A DNA stretch of 64,000 nt. It comes from Arthrobacter globiformis (GTDB taxonomy: Bacteria > Actinomycetota > Actinomycetes > Actinomycetales > Micrococcaceae). Shown one piece after another: positions 24,345 through 33,414 of the stretch. Location: the NCBI RefSeq assembly GCF_003261175.1, contig NZ_QLNP01000062.1, positions 308,150-372,149 of the forward strand, given 5' to 3'. Made by a program: the position numbers and the translations under genes. The notes under the pieces are model-generated. The model had not been told where the DNA came from. It did not search any database and saw only the letters and a program-made list of their open reading frames with translations. Position 1 is the first letter of the stretch, and each line of letters begins with the position of its first letter.

Positions 24345-27300
24345 TCAGCCGCGGGCGAGCCTCAGGGTCACCAGCTGGAACGGCCGCAGCGTGAGCTCCG
24401 CGGAGTCCACCCCGGTTACCACGCCCGTCGACTCGGCCGGACGCTCGAGCAGGTCCACGGCCTGGATGCCCGTCGCCGGGAAGTTGGCGGTCAGGCGTCC
24501 GGCCGATCGCTGGCCCAGTGATTCGTACAGCCGGATGATGACGTCTCCCGAGCCGTCTTCGGCCAGCTTGACGGCTTCGACCACCAGGGCCGGGTTGTCC
24601 ACCGTAACCAGCGCCTCGGCCGGGTGCGCGCCGAGCACCGTCCTCGGCGCGAGGTTGGCGCGGTAGCCCTCCTCGACGGCCTCGGCGATTCCCGCTGCCG
24701 GCCGGACCCAGACATCAAGCACGTGCCTGCCGCGGTCGGCCTGGGGGTCGGGGAACTTGGCCGCCCGCAGCAGCGAGAGCCGGACGGTGGTGGTGGTCCC
24801 GCCGTCGTCCCGGACGGTGCGGGCGACGTCGTGCCCGTACGTGGAGGCGTTGGCGATGGCCACGCCGTACCCGGGTTCTGAAACGTGAATCCAGCGGTGC
24901 GCGCAGATCTCGAACTTGGCAGCCTCCCACGACGTGTTCACATGGGTCGGCCGGAAGACGTGGCCGAACTGGGTTTCCGCCGCCGACCGGTCCGCCCTCA
25001 GGTCCAGCGGGAATCCCAGCTTGAGCAGCTTCTCGCGCTCCTGCCAGTCAACCTCGGTGGAGATCCCCAAGGACGGGCTGCCCGCCGCCAGGGTGATGCG
25101 TTGGGTGATGCGGGACGAACCGGTGAGCCGTTCCACCACGACGACGGCGTCCCCGCCGTTCCGCTCCAGCCTCACCTCCGCGGCGTCGGTAAGGCTGGTG
25201 ACGTTTCGCCGGTAGAACTCGTCGATGTCCCAGGCGTCCCATTCGTTGGGGGTGTCCCGGTGCAGCTCCAGGTGGTTTCCGAACTGGCCGGGTGCGATGG
25301 CTTCGCGGCCTGTCCCGTGGTCCCGCAGGGAGGTCAGCAGCCCGTTGTCATCCAATACGGCACGGATGATTCCGTTGTCCAGGACAAAGCCGCCGTCCAG
25401 CGGTGTGGCCTGCACCTCATCCTGGCTTGGCGCGGCGTCCTGGGCTGGCGATGACACGGCGGCCGTGAGCGCTGGAACTCCAAGGCGCGCGTGCGGGCTC
25501 GCGTTGAGCAGGAACTCCTGCGTCCCCTCCCCCAGGACGGCTGCGGCCGCCTCGCTGATGAGGGCTTCCAGCCCTTTGGCGACGGCCGCGTAGTTGCGTT
25601 CGGCGTCCTGGTGCACCCAGGCGATGGCGCTGCCGGGCAGGATGTCGTGGAACTGCTGCAGCAGGACCAGCTGCCACAGCCGCTTCAGCTCGGCCGCGGG
25701 GTACGTGTACTTCCCGCCGGAGCGGACGGCGGCCGTGGCGCACCACAGCTCCGCCTCGCGGAGGAGGTGCTCGGACCGGCGGTTGCCCTGCTTGGTCCTG
25801 GCCTGGCTGGTGTAGGTGCCGCGGTGCAGCTCAAGGTACATCTCACCCACCCAGACCGGCAGCGCTTTGTACTCTGCTTCGGCCTGCTCAAAGAAGCTGC
25901 GCGGCGTTCCGATCCGGACTTTCGGCGACCCTTCGAGGTCGGCCGCGCGGTGCGCGGCGGCGACCATCTCCCGCGTCGGTCCGCCACCGCCGTCGCCATA
26001 GCCGAAGGGGACGAGCGAGATGGTGCCGTGTCCGTGGTCCCGGTAATTGCGCTCGGCGTGCGCCAGATCCCGGCCGCTGAGCTCGGAGTTGTACGTGTCC
26101 ACCGGCGGGAAGTGCGTGAAGACGCGGGTGCCGTCAATGCCTTCCCAGTTGAAGGTGTGGTGCGGCATCCGGTTGATCTGGTTCCAGGAGATCTTCTGCG
26201 TCAGGAACCAGCGGCTCCCGGCGGCCTTGACGATCTGCGGCAGGGCTGCGGAGTACCCGAAAGAGTCCGGTAGCCAGGCTTCCCTGCACTCGACGTCGAA
26301 TTCCTTGAGGAAGAAGTTCTTGCCTTCGACGAACTGCCGGGCCATGGCCTCACCGCCGGGCATGTTGGTGTCCGACTCCACCCACATGCCGCCCACGGGA
26401 ATGAACTGGCCGGATTTCACCTTCTCCCGGATGCGGGCGAAGAGCTCCGGGTAGTATTCCTTGATCCAGGCCAGCTGCTGCGCGGAGGAACAGGAGAACA
26501 CGAAGTCCGGGTCCTCGTCCATGAGGGCAACCACATTGGAAAAGGTCCGGGCACACTTGCGCATGGTTTCCCGGACAGGCCACAGCCAGGCCGAATCGAT
26601 GTGCGCGTGTCCGGTGGCCAGCAGCCGGTGGGCCGAGGCGTAGGCAGGCCTGGCCAGCACCTCCGCCAGCGCCTCGCGCCCGGCGGGCGCTGTGCCGGCG
26701 ACGTCGTCCGGGTCCATGAGGTCCATCATCCGTTCCAGGGCACGGATGATTTCGTGCCGGCGCGGCAGTTCGGTGGGCAGCTCATGCATGAGACCGCTGA
26801 GTGTCAGCACGTCCTGCTGGAGTTCCCACACTGCCCGGTTCAGCTCCGCGATGGCGATGCTGCCCAGACGGTACTGCGGTTCGGTGCCCGCGGTGGCCTT
26901 GTCTCCGTACGGAGTCGGCGCGAAGCTCCAGCCCTGGGCAACATCGGGGTTGGCTGCTGCCTCCACATAGAAATCGACGGCGAGCCCGCTGCCCAGGAGC
27001 TTCAGCGGGATGTGCTGGTTGCGGGGCGAGATGGCCTTGATGATGCTGCCGTCCGGGCGCCAGGCGATTCCTTCGCACTGGAAGCCGGGAATCTCCGTGG
27101 TGAACCCGAGGTCCACGACGATTTCCACCTCGGTGTCCGGTGCTGTTCCCCAGGCATCCGGCACCTCTCCCTGAAGGCGCAGCCACTTTGTGCTCCAAGG
27201 GCGCCCCCACGCGGCACCTTGTTCCTGCGGCAGGAAGTCCTGGCGAAGGGCCTCCAGAACCGGGACGGGTTCGTCCGGAACGTCCCAGCTGGTCAGCTCC

Positions 27301-27392
27301 AGGGGCACGCTGCGCCCGTAAATGGCGGGGGTGATCCGTTCGCGGAGAAAGCGGTCCAGTCGGACTTCCGTGATCCGGCGGTCGTCGTGCAA
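24345..27392 (-). CDS. alpha-mannosidase, glycoside hydrolase family 38
   Basis: A 1015-residue cytoplasmic GH38 enzyme that removes alpha-linked mannose, using Zn and a retaining mechanism. The catalytic domain holds HIDSAWLWPVRE near residue 262 (zinc ligands) and the WLPDSFGYSAALPQI segment near 377 with the nucleophile aspartate; a helical domain and the long beta-sandwich domains follow. No signal peptide is present, so it probably acts on imported oligosaccharides. It begins with TTG at 27392, preceded by AAAGAGG inside a palindrome. It stands alone between the cystine transporter and fdhD. Confidence 0.93.
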   Translation of the reverse strand: MHDDRRITEVRLDRFLRERITPAIYGRSVPLELTSWDVPDEPVPVLEALRQDFLPQEQGAAWGRPWSTKWLRLQGEVPDAWGTAPDTEVEIVVDLGFTTEIPGFQCEGIAWRPDGSIIKAISPRNQHIPLKLLGSGLAVDFYVEAAANPDVAQGWSFAPTPYGDKATAGTEPQYRLGSIAIAELNRAVWELQQDVLTLSGLMHELPTELPRRHEIIRALERMMDLMDPDDVAGTAPAGREALAEVLARPAYASAHRLLATGHAHIDSAWLWPVRETMRKCARTFSNVVALMDEDPDFVFSCSSAQQLAWIKEYYPELFARIREKVKSGQFIPVGGMWVESDTNMPGGEAMARQFVEGKNFFLKEFDVECREAWLPDSFGYSAALPQIVKAAGSRWFLTQKISWNQINRMPHHTFNWEGIDGTRVFTHFPPVDTYNSELSGRDLAHAERNYRDHGHGTISLVPFGYGDGGGGPTREMVAAAHRAADLEGSPKVRIGTPRSFFEQAEAEYKALPVWVGEMYLELHRGTYTSQARTKQGNRRSEHLLREAELWCATAAVRSGGKYTYPAAELKRLWQLVLLQQFHDILPGSAIAWVHQDAERNYAAVAKGLEALISEAAAAVLGEGTQEFLLNASPHARLGVPALTAAVSSPAQDAAPSQDEVQATPLDGGFVLDNGIIRAVLDDNGLLTSLRDHGTGREAIAPGQFGNHLELHRDTPNEWDAWDIDEFYRRNVTSLTDAAEVRLERNGGDAVVVVERLTGSSRITQRITLAAGSPSLGISTEVDWQEREKLLKLGFPLDLRADRSAAETQFGHVFRPTHVNTSWEAAKFEICAHRWIHVSEPGYGVAIANASTYGHDVARTVRDDGGTTTTVRLSLLRAAKFPDPQADRGRHVLDVWVRPAAGIAEAVEEGYRANLAPRTVLGAHPAEALVTVDNPALVVEAVKLAEDGSGDVIIRLYESLGQRSAGRLTANFPATGIQAVDLLERPAESTGVVTGVDSAELTLRPFQLVTLRLARG

Positions 27393-27394
27393 TG

Positions 27395-27411
27395 TGTACC
27401 TCTTTAGTACA
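27395..27411 (-). promoter_or_regulatory. palindrome overlapping the mannosidase ribosome binding site
   Basis: TGTAC-CTCTTTA-GTACA is an inverted repeat with perfect 5-bp arms directly upstream of the TTG start. The ribosome binding site AAAGAGG (minus strand) lies in its centre, so either a repressor or RNA folding could control initiation here. Confidence 0.35.
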
Positions 27412-27571
27412 TGAAAGCTGCAGCGGGCTGTGCTGGCTTTCGTGCGGGCATGGGCGTCGCGGTCAGCTTGGGGGGTTCCGGGCAGTTCAGCTGCCTCATG
27501 AGCGGATCAACGTTTCCATTCGATGGATAAAATCTACTGCGCGGGCGTCCGGCAGCCAAGGGGCCACGCCC

Positions 27572-28444
27572 CTATTGCGGCACCGGCGAAGGCGTGGAGA
27601 TGCGGCCCGCACCTGCGTAGACGTTCAGGCTGGTTCCCCGGCTGAACCCTGCCAGCGTGACGCCGGTGGACTCGGCCAGCTCCACGGCAAGGCTGGACGG
27701 AGCGCTGACGGCGGCGAGCACCGGAATGCCGGCCAGCGCGGCCTTCTGGACCAGCTCGAAAGAGGCCCGCCCCGACACCTGGAGCACGGTGTTCGTGAGC
27801 GGCAGCCGCCGTTCGCGCAGAGCCCAGCCCACCACCTTGTCCACCGCGTTGTGCCTCCCCACGTCCTCCCGGAGGCACAGCAGCTCCGCACCGCCGTCGT
27901 CGTCAATCCTGAACAGTCCGGCAGCGTGCACTCCCCCGGTCACCTCGAAGACGGCCTGAGCCTCCCGCAGCCGGTCCGGCAGGGAGGCAAGCGTCTCGAC
28001 CGGAACGGTGAGCCGGTCGGCGGCGGGGTTGAAGTGTGATGACTTGGTGACCGATTCAATGGAGTCCGTGCCGCAGATCCCGCACGAGCTGGACGTGTAG
28101 ACGTGCCGTCCGGTGTCCGGCAGTGGCACATCCGGCCGCAGCTGGGCTTCGACCACGTTGAATGTCTGGATCCCGTTTTCGTCCTCGCCGGCACAGAACC
28201 TGAGCGAGATCAGCTGATCGGCGTCCCAGATGACGCCCTCGGAGACGAGGAACCCTGCCACCAGGTCGAAGTCGTCCCCGGGCGTCCGCATGGTGACGGA
28301 GTACGAAAGGTGGCCCAGCCGGATCTCGAGCGGTTCCTCCACGGCGAGCACGTCCTCGCGGTGCCGGACCGGGAACTCCAATGCCGCGGCCGAGCCGTCC
28401 AGGACGTAGCGGTACACCTTGCGTCGTTGCGTTACACGGCCCAT
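27572..28444 (-). CDS. fdhD: formate dehydrogenase accessory sulfurtransferase FdhD
   Basis: A 290-residue FdhD protein, which passes sulfur from a cysteine desulfurase to the molybdenum cofactor so that formate dehydrogenases become active. The conserved CxxC persulfide motif lies in SSSCGICGTDS near residue 120, and RASFELVQKAALAGIPVLAAVSAPSSLAV is the typical C-terminal segment. It is the last gene of mobA-DUF6457-moeA-fdhD, 46 bp after moeA. No formate dehydrogenase gene is in the window. Confidence 0.95.
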   Translation of the reverse strand: MGRVTQRRKVYRYVLDGSAAALEFPVRHREDVLAVEEPLEIRLGHLSYSVTMRTPGDDFDLVAGFLVSEGVIWDADQLISLRFCAGEDENGIQTFNVVEAQLRPDVPLPDTGRHVYTSSSCGICGTDSIESVTKSSHFNPAADRLTVPVETLASLPDRLREAQAVFEVTGGVHAAGLFRIDDDGGAELLCLREDVGRHNAVDKVVGWALRERRLPLTNTVLQVSGRASFELVQKAALAGIPVLAAVSAPSSLAVELAESTGVTLAGFSRGTSLNVYAGAGRISTPSPVPQ

Positions 28445-28490
28445 GCGAGACTCCGCGCTGAGTGGCTGTTCATGCCTCCATCATTGCACC

Positions 28491-30020
28491 TCAGTCGAGC
28501 AGTGCACTCCAGTCCACCGGCCCGCTCTGGGCTCCCTGTTTGGCCGACGCCCGGGACGCAGGCTTCCGCGCCGGCGTCTTGGGTTTGGGTTCGGCGGTCT
28601 TGGGCTCAGGGATGGCCGGACCCCAGGGCAGTGCGAAAGCCGGCACCATCTCGCCGAGCTGCACGCCGTGCGGCGGCACCACCAGGACGCCGTCGGCCGA
28701 CGCCAGTCCGCGCATCATGCCCGGGCCAGTGTGCTGCGCGGGCGAGGCCATGCCGTAGAGGAGGCGGAAGGGCATGAGCCGCGTGCGGCCGGGGTCGGGC
28801 TCGAGCATGGTGCCGGAGGGGACTTCCCGGACAGGCGGCAGCTGGCCATGTCCGAGGGCAGCCAGCAGCGGCGCGCCCACCGTGGACAAGGCCATCATGG
28901 CCGCCAGCGGGTTGCCCGGCAGCCCCAGCACGAAGCGCCCGTCCGGAAGTTCTGCGAGGACGGCGGGGTGTCCGGGCCGCATTGCCACGCCGTCAATGAT
29001 CAGCCGTCCGCCCAGTTCAGCCACGGCACGCCTGAAGTGGTCGGTGCCGGAACGGCCGGTGCCGCCGGTGGTGATGACGACGTCGGCTGGCAGGTTCAGT
29101 GCCTCAGGCAGGCCTGAATCCTCGAGGCCCTCCAGCCATTCCGCGTAGCTGTCCCCGATGCGGACCTGTTCGCGGCACAGGCCGCCCAGCATCTCCACCA
29201 CTGTGGCCAGCTGTGGCCCGAACGTGTCACGCACCCGCCCGGGCTCGGGCAATCCCTGCTCCACCACTTCGGAGCCCGTCAGCACCAGCTTCACCACCGG
29301 CTTGCCGAGCACCTCCACCTCGTCGTACCCGGCCAGGGCGGCGAGGGCCACATGAGCGGGATTCAGCACAACGCCGGCCCTGACCAGCACGTCCCCGGCA
29401 GCCGCTTCCTCTGCGGCCTTCCGGATGTGCTGGCCGTTCCTCGGTTCGCCGGGCCGGGCGGCGCCTCCCAGCGTCAGGACAGGCAGTCCGTCATCGTCCG
29501 TGGACATCGCACCGCTCTCGGTGCGCAGCACTGCCTTGGCACCCGGCGGAATCAGTCCGCCCGTCACAATGACGCTCGCCTGGTGCGGGGCGAGACGCTG
29601 CCCCGGCTCGGCCAGGATCCACGGACCGGTTCCGTTAACAGCCCAGCCGTCCATGGCCGACGACGCATAGTGCGGCATGTCCTGGTGGGCGGTGATGTCC
29701 GCGGCCAGAGTCCGGCCCACGGCGTCCCGCAGGGGCACGGGTGCCGCGGGTATCGGCGCGGCACAGTCGAAGGCGGCCTGCCGGGACTCCGCCCAGGTAT
29801 GGGCCAGGTGCTTCGCCGGCACGTCCGGCTCCCCCTGTGCGTTGGCACCGGGTTCGACGACGGCACCGGGTTCGACGACGGGCGCTGGTTCGACGACGGA
29901 TGCTGCAGCAGGTGCGTCGTCGTCAGCGGGCGCATCCCCGGTGGGGGCTACGTCCCCGGTGGACGCTGCGTCCCCGGTGGAGTAGGGGTCGGTAGAGCGG
30001 TGCTCGGGCGCGGCTGTCAT
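28491..30020 (-). CDS. moeA: molybdopterin molybdotransferase MoeA with a repetitive N-terminal extension
   Basis: A 509-residue MoeA, inserting molybdate into adenylylated molybdopterin. The core starts near residue 72 (HTWAESRQAAFDCA) and has HQDMPHYASSAMDGWAV, TGSEV, TTGGTGRSGTDHF and the LPGNPLAAMMAL segment. The first 70 residues are a disordered-looking tail made of TGDA and VVEPGA repeats, encoded by two sets of three 18-bp tandem repeats, not typical for MoeA. ATG at 30020 overlaps the DUF6457 stop by ATGA. Translation could instead start nearer the core, but no better start was seen. Confidence 0.92.
   Translation of the reverse strand: MTAAPEHRSTDPYSTGDAASTGDVAPTGDAPADDDAPAAASVVEPAPVVEPGAVVEPGANAQGEPDVPAKHLAHTWAESRQAAFDCAAPIPAAPVPLRDAVGRTLAADITAHQDMPHYASSAMDGWAVNGTGPWILAEPGQRLAPHQASVIVTGGLIPPGAKAVLRTESGAMSTDDDGLPVLTLGGAARPGEPRNGQHIRKAAEEAAAGDVLVRAGVVLNPAHVALAALAGYDEVEVLGKPVVKLVLTGSEVVEQGLPEPGRVRDTFGPQLATVVEMLGGLCREQVRIGDSYAEWLEGLEDSGLPEALNLPADVVITTGGTGRSGTDHFRRAVAELGGRLIIDGVAMRPGHPAVLAELPDGRFVLGLPGNPLAAMMALSTVGAPLLAALGHGQLPPVREVPSGTMLEPDPGRTRLMPFRLLYGMASPAQHTGPGMMRGLASADGVLVVPPHGVQLGEMVPAFALPWGPAIPEPKTAEPKPKTPARKPASRASAKQGAQSGPVDWSALLD
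29844..29979. repeat. two 18-bp tandem repeat arrays inside moeA
   Basis: Array 1 has three units of GGCACCGGGTTCGACGAC type at 29844-29861, 29862-29879 (identical) and 29880-29897 (changed at its 5' end). Array 2 has three units ending CATCCCCGGTG/CGTCCCCGGTG at 29926-29943, 29944-29961 and 29962-29979. The unit length keeps the reading frame, so copy number can vary without frameshift. Confidence 0.85.
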
Positions 30021-30364
30021 TCCCCCGGGGTCCCGGTGGGGCCCGACGTTCCGGCGGTGCCTGCGGCCGGGGTGCCCGCAGCAGCCTGCACCTCATCGGC
30101 GGCGTAGGCCTTGGCAACGGCGCGGGCCACGTCCATTGCACCCTGCATGGCGTGACCGTCCGGGGCCTGGCCCGCGGCACACTTGAGGCCGGTGGCGAGC
30201 CCTGCTATGAAGGTGGTCAGCGGGGCGGCGGGACGCACCACGGAGTGCGCGGCAACTCCCGCAACGGACAACACCTCGTTGATGTCCACGTCCACATCCT
30301 CGAGCTCGAAGGCCCGCAGCAGCAGACGGCACCACTCCTCAAGCGTTTCGTCCTGGCTTTTCAT
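30017..30364 (-). CDS. DUF6457 domain protein of the molybdenum cofactor operon
   Basis: A 115-residue acidic protein. The core LEEWCRLLLRAFELEDVDVDINEVLSV and the following HSVVRPAAPLTTFIAGLATG match DUF6457, a small actinobacterial family found with moeA and mobA and of unknown biochemical role. The ATG at 30364 is chosen over the one 12 bp upstream because the conserved segment starts there. Its stop overlaps moeA by ATGA. Context suggests a helper in Mo-cofactor handling; this is inference. Confidence 0.8.
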   Translation of the reverse strand: MKSQDETLEEWCRLLLRAFELEDVDVDINEVLSVAGVAAHSVVRPAAPLTTFIAGLATGLKCAAGQAPDGHAMQGAMDVARAVAKAYAADEVQAAAGTPAAGTAGTSGPTGTPGE

Positions 30365-30400
30365 GCCTGCCTCCAAATTTACGGCGGTCCGGAATGCGGG

Positions 30401-30994
30401 TCATTGCTCCCGGACAGCTACTCCCAACGCAGCCGCATCGTCCCAGGTGTCCACATCGTCGGTGGAGCCGGCAGGGACAACCACAGCCTGCACGTCAAGA
30501 CTAGCAAGGAGGGCGAAGACTGACCCGTGCACCAGGGCGTTGCGTGCGGCGGCAGCCTGCACGGCGCGTTCCAGCCCAGCTGTGCCATAAAAACCCGCCA
30601 GCGGCTGCAGCCGCCCGTCGGCGGACGCGGCCATGACGCCGTCAGCGCCCCCGCCGGGAAGAGCGCCCAGGAGTACGCGGACGGCATCGCCCACGCGGGG
30701 CATGTCGCACGCGAGAACCAGGACCATGCCCGCGGGGTCCGTACCCTGCAGGGCGGCCAGGCCGGCGGCGATTGCCGCCGCAGGACCCGCAAAAGGAGGG
30801 TCCTCTCGCGCGGTGAGGACTTCACCGGGAAGGCCTGCCGCCTCAGGTCCCACCACAACAATGTGCCGGGCACCCGCGGCAGCCGCGAGGGAGCGCTCAA
30901 GGAGGGTGGCGCCGCCATACATCAGGGCAGACTTGGGTGAGCCGCCCAGTCGCGAGGAGCGGCCGCCGGCCAGGATTATTGCGTCAAAGTCCAC
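30401..30994 (-). CDS. mobA: molybdenum cofactor guanylyltransferase-like protein
   Basis: A 197-residue nucleotidyltransferase with the motif ILAGGRSSRLGGSPKSAL at the N-terminus, CDMPRVGDAV near the metal-binding aspartate, and FYGTAGLERAV near the C-terminus. It attaches GMP (or CMP in MocA-type proteins) to molybdopterin. It is the first gene of the mobA-DUF6457-moeA-fdhD run. The usual MobA lysine-rich GxDK is here GGSPK, so MobA versus MocA specificity is not certain. Confidence 0.85.
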   Translation of the reverse strand: MDFDAIILAGGRSSRLGGSPKSALMYGGATLLERSLAAAAGARHIVVVGPEAAGLPGEVLTAREDPPFAGPAAAIAAGLAALQGTDPAGMVLVLACDMPRVGDAVRVLLGALPGGGADGVMAASADGRLQPLAGFYGTAGLERAVQAAAARNALVHGSVFALLASLDVQAVVVPAGSTDDVDTWDDAAALGVAVREQ

Positions 30995-31029
30995 CCAACC
31001 AGACTAAGCCTCGAAGGCCCAGGCAAGAG

Positions 31030-31530
31030 TCAGGCTGCTCTTTCCGGAAGCAGGAACGGATCCCACGCCGGTGTGGGCTTTTCCAGCTCCTTGATCTGCC
31101 ACATGGTACCCACGGGTGGCGCCGGATCGAACCGGAGCTTCCAGCCCATTTCGCTGGGCGTGTGGTCACCCTTGACGTTGTTGCAGCGAAGGCAGGCTGC
31201 GACGAGGTTCTCCCAGGAGTCCGCACCGCCCCGCGATTTCGGCTGGACATGGTCTATGGTGTGGGCTGCCTTGCCGCAGTAGGCGCACCGGTGGCCGTCG
31301 CGGCGAAGCACACCGCGTCTGCTCACCGCGGTGATCATGTTGTACCGGGGGCGGATGTAGCGGTTGAGGAGAATCACGGACGGACGGCCCATGATGTCCT
31401 GCGGCCCGACGACAGGATCGTCGCCTTCGGCCACCACGCTAGCCTTTCCGGTTAGCACAAGGACCAGCGCCCGGCGGAAGGTCACTACCGCCAGCGGTTC
31501 ATATCCAGCATTCAGAACGAGAGTGCGCAT
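31030..31530 (-). CDS. HNH endonuclease family protein
   Basis: A 166-residue HNH nuclease of the widespread actinobacterial type that begins MRTLVLNAGYEPL. The HNH core is CAYCGKAAHTIDHVQPKSRG followed by WENLVAACLRCNNVKGD, with two CxxC zinc pairs and the catalytic DH. An upstream ATG at 31536 exists, but AAGAGG sits one base before it and seven before the ATG at 31530, so the latter is chosen. Its biological role is unknown; it does not lie next to a phage or restriction gene. Confidence 0.9.
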   Translation of the reverse strand: MRTLVLNAGYEPLAVVTFRRALVLVLTGKASVVAEGDDPVVGPQDIMGRPSVILLNRYIRPRYNMITAVSRRGVLRRDGHRCAYCGKAAHTIDHVQPKSRGGADSWENLVAACLRCNNVKGDHTPSEMGWKLRFDPAPPVGTMWQIKELEKPTPAWDPFLLPERAA

Positions 31531-31703
31531 GCACATACCTCTTCACGGCCGCACCCGGCAGAGGCGCGAGGGCCGGCTGCCCTCTGCATGTCCGGGCTAT
31601 GGATCGACACCATAAGAGTAAACACTCACTAGGCAGATGAGCGAATCGAACACAAGCATCACCTTGGCGTGTCGCCAAAAATTCACGCGTGCGCAAGACA
31701 AAA

Positions 31704-31734
31704 AAGGACCCCCGCCATGCTGGCGGGGGTCCTT
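31704..31734 (-). terminator. rho-independent terminator after the C40 peptidase gene
   Basis: Perfect 14-bp arms AAGGACCCCCGCCA (31704-31717) and TGGCGGGGGTCCTT (31721-31734), 3-base loop, followed on the minus strand by a TTTT run. It lies 19 bp after the stop of the NlpC/P60 gene at 31753. Confidence 0.9.
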
Positions 31735-31752
31735 CCGTAACTCTTGGGTGTC

Positions 31753-32541
31753 TTAGCCGCCGACGCGAATGAAGACCGGGCCGGAGCCGACGTTCACGCT
31801 GAACAGTGCGGTGGTTCCGCCGTTCCAGCCGCCGTGTACGGCCTGGCCGTTGCCGACGTAGACAGCAATGTGGGCCAGGCCCATGCCGCCGTTCTGGTAG
31901 TAGGCGAGGTCGCCCGGCTGAGCCTCAGCAGCGCTGACGGTGCGGCCGAGGGACAGGTAGCCTGCCGGCCAGCCGTGGTAGTGGACGCCCACAGCTGCAA
32001 GCGCGTTGGTGGCCAGGGCGGTGCAGTCCTGGGACACGCCCAGCTGCGCGTAGGCGGCAGCAGCGATTGCAGCGCCCTTGCCGCTGGCGGCAGTGGTCTT
32101 CGGCGCTGCCGGGGCAGCGGTTTCGACGGCGGCCGCGGCCTGGACTGCCGGGGCGGCTTCAGCAACCGGAGCAGCCTCAACGGCGGGGGCCGCTTCCTGG
32201 ACCTTGACGACAGGCTTGGGGGCCTCGACGACGGGAGCCGGGGCGGTGGAGACAGCAGGCTTCTCGTAGGAGATCGCGATGCTGGATGCAGCGGAGATGG
32301 TGGCCGGCGCAGCGGACTGTACTTCCAGGGTGGAAGCCGGAACGGATTCGCGCTGAACGTTGGTCTCGGCAGCGTTGGCGGCGATGCCGCTGGTCAGGAC
32401 AAGACCGGAAGCAGCAGCGATAACTGCGGCCTGGCGGCCCACACCACCGGCGTTGTCGCCGACGGCCTTGGCAATGACAGCCAGCGAGTTGGTCTTGGTG
32501 ACCTCGGCGCGGTGCCGTGCAATGGTCGCACGTGTAGTCAT
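31753..32541 (-). CDS. secreted NlpC/P60 (C40) peptidoglycan endopeptidase
   Basis: A 262-residue protein: a long basic N-region, a hydrophobic core (AAVIAAASGLVLTSGIAANA) with cleavage after ANA, an Ala/Pro/Val-rich linker, and a C-terminal C40 domain. The catalytic cysteine is in QDCTALATNAL and the histidine in LAHIAVYVGNGQ. The DCT variant of the usual DCS is slightly unusual. The signal segment VGRQAAVIAAASGL is shared with the neighbouring C40 protein. No riboswitch is visible in its own 100-bp upstream gap, but it may be read from the upstream gene. Confidence 0.9.
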   Translation of the reverse strand: MTTRATIARHRAEVTKTNSLAVIAKAVGDNAGGVGRQAAVIAAASGLVLTSGIAANAAETNVQRESVPASTLEVQSAAPATISAASSIAISYEKPAVSTAPAPVVEAPKPVVKVQEAAPAVEAAPVAEAAPAVQAAAAVETAAPAAPKTTAASGKGAAIAAAAYAQLGVSQDCTALATNALAAVGVHYHGWPAGYLSLGRTVSAAEAQPGDLAYYQNGGMGLAHIAVYVGNGQAVHGGWNGGTTALFSVNVGSGPVFIRVGG

Positions 32542-32642
32542 GAAATGTCTCTCTTTCGTGTTCCACGGACCGCGGTAGCGAGACGTGGGTTATCGACGCG
32601 CCGGCATCTTGGGGGTAAGCCGGCCCGCCTCGAATCGGATTT

Positions 32643-33401
32643 TTAGCGAAGGGTGTAAAAAGCGGACGTGCCCGTTGCGGACACCGCGTGCAACAGAGTG
32701 CCGTCCGAGGGGTTCAGCGCGCTGATCATCATGCCGTTGCCGACGTAGATGCCCACGTGGGCGCCGCCGTTCTGCATGACCAGGTCGCCGGGAGCAGGCG
32801 TGGAGGTGGGCTTCATGGCGTTCCATGCGTTGACGCGGGGAATGCTGATGCCTGCCTGAGCGTAAACCCACTGGGTGAAGCCGGAGCAGTCCCAGCCGCT
32901 GGGGGTGGTGCCGCCCCAGACGTAGGGGTTGCCGATGCCGGTGTACGCGATTGCAGCCAGTCCGGACGCTGCGGCGGAAGCCGCACCATCGGTGGACTTG
33001 GCGGTGACGGCCTGGGCCGCACCGGTGCTCTCGTCGCTGGCCTGGCCTGCGTCGCCCGTCTGGCCCTCATCGCTCGCCTGCGGAGCAATGGTTTCGGCGA
33101 CCGGGGCTGCCACCGTGGTGACTTCAGGACGCTCGAAGGAGACAGTGGCGGTTGGCGCGGCGGTCACAGCAAGCTGCGCGGCCTGGGATCCGGTCTCCGA
33201 GGAGGCGGAAACACCAATGTTGGCGTCGGCTGCGTTGGCAGGCATGCCAACGCTCAGGATGAGACCTGAAGCAGCTGCGATAACAGCTGCCTGGCGACCT
33301 ACTGTGCCGGCATTGGCGCTAACCGCCTTGGACACGGAGTCCAATGGGTTCATACGAACCGTTTGCGCGCGGTGGCGCGCGGCATTATGGCGTGAAGACA
33401 C
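32643..33401 (-). CDS. secreted NlpC/P60 (C40) peptidoglycan endopeptidase under riboswitch control
   Basis: A 252-residue C40 hydrolase with an N-terminal signal (AAVIAAASGLILSVGMPANA), a Ser/Thr/Ala/Glu linker, and the catalytic WDCSGFTQWVY and AHVGIYVGNGM segments. It cleaves D-Glu-mDAP type or equivalent bonds in peptidoglycan stems. The GTG at 33401 is chosen because GAGAGG precedes it by 7 bases and the longer frame up to 33503 runs through the riboswitch. An ATG further in (MNPLDSV) is possible. Confidence 0.9.
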   Translation of the reverse strand: MSSRHNAARHRAQTVRMNPLDSVSKAVSANAGTVGRQAAVIAAASGLILSVGMPANAADANIGVSASSETGSQAAQLAVTAAPTATVSFERPEVTTVAAPVAETIAPQASDEGQTGDAGQASDESTGAAQAVTAKSTDGAASAAASGLAAIAYTGIGNPYVWGGTTPSGWDCSGFTQWVYAQAGISIPRVNAWNAMKPTSTPAPGDLVMQNGGAHVGIYVGNGMMISALNPSDGTLLHAVSATGTSAFYTLR

Positions 33402-33414
33402 GAAGGTAGCCTCT

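Noticed and set aside
32600-32624. A third riboswitch before the C40 gene at 31753
   Set aside because: Only a GCCGGC/GCCGGC stem is present; none of the ydaO conserved blocks can be found.
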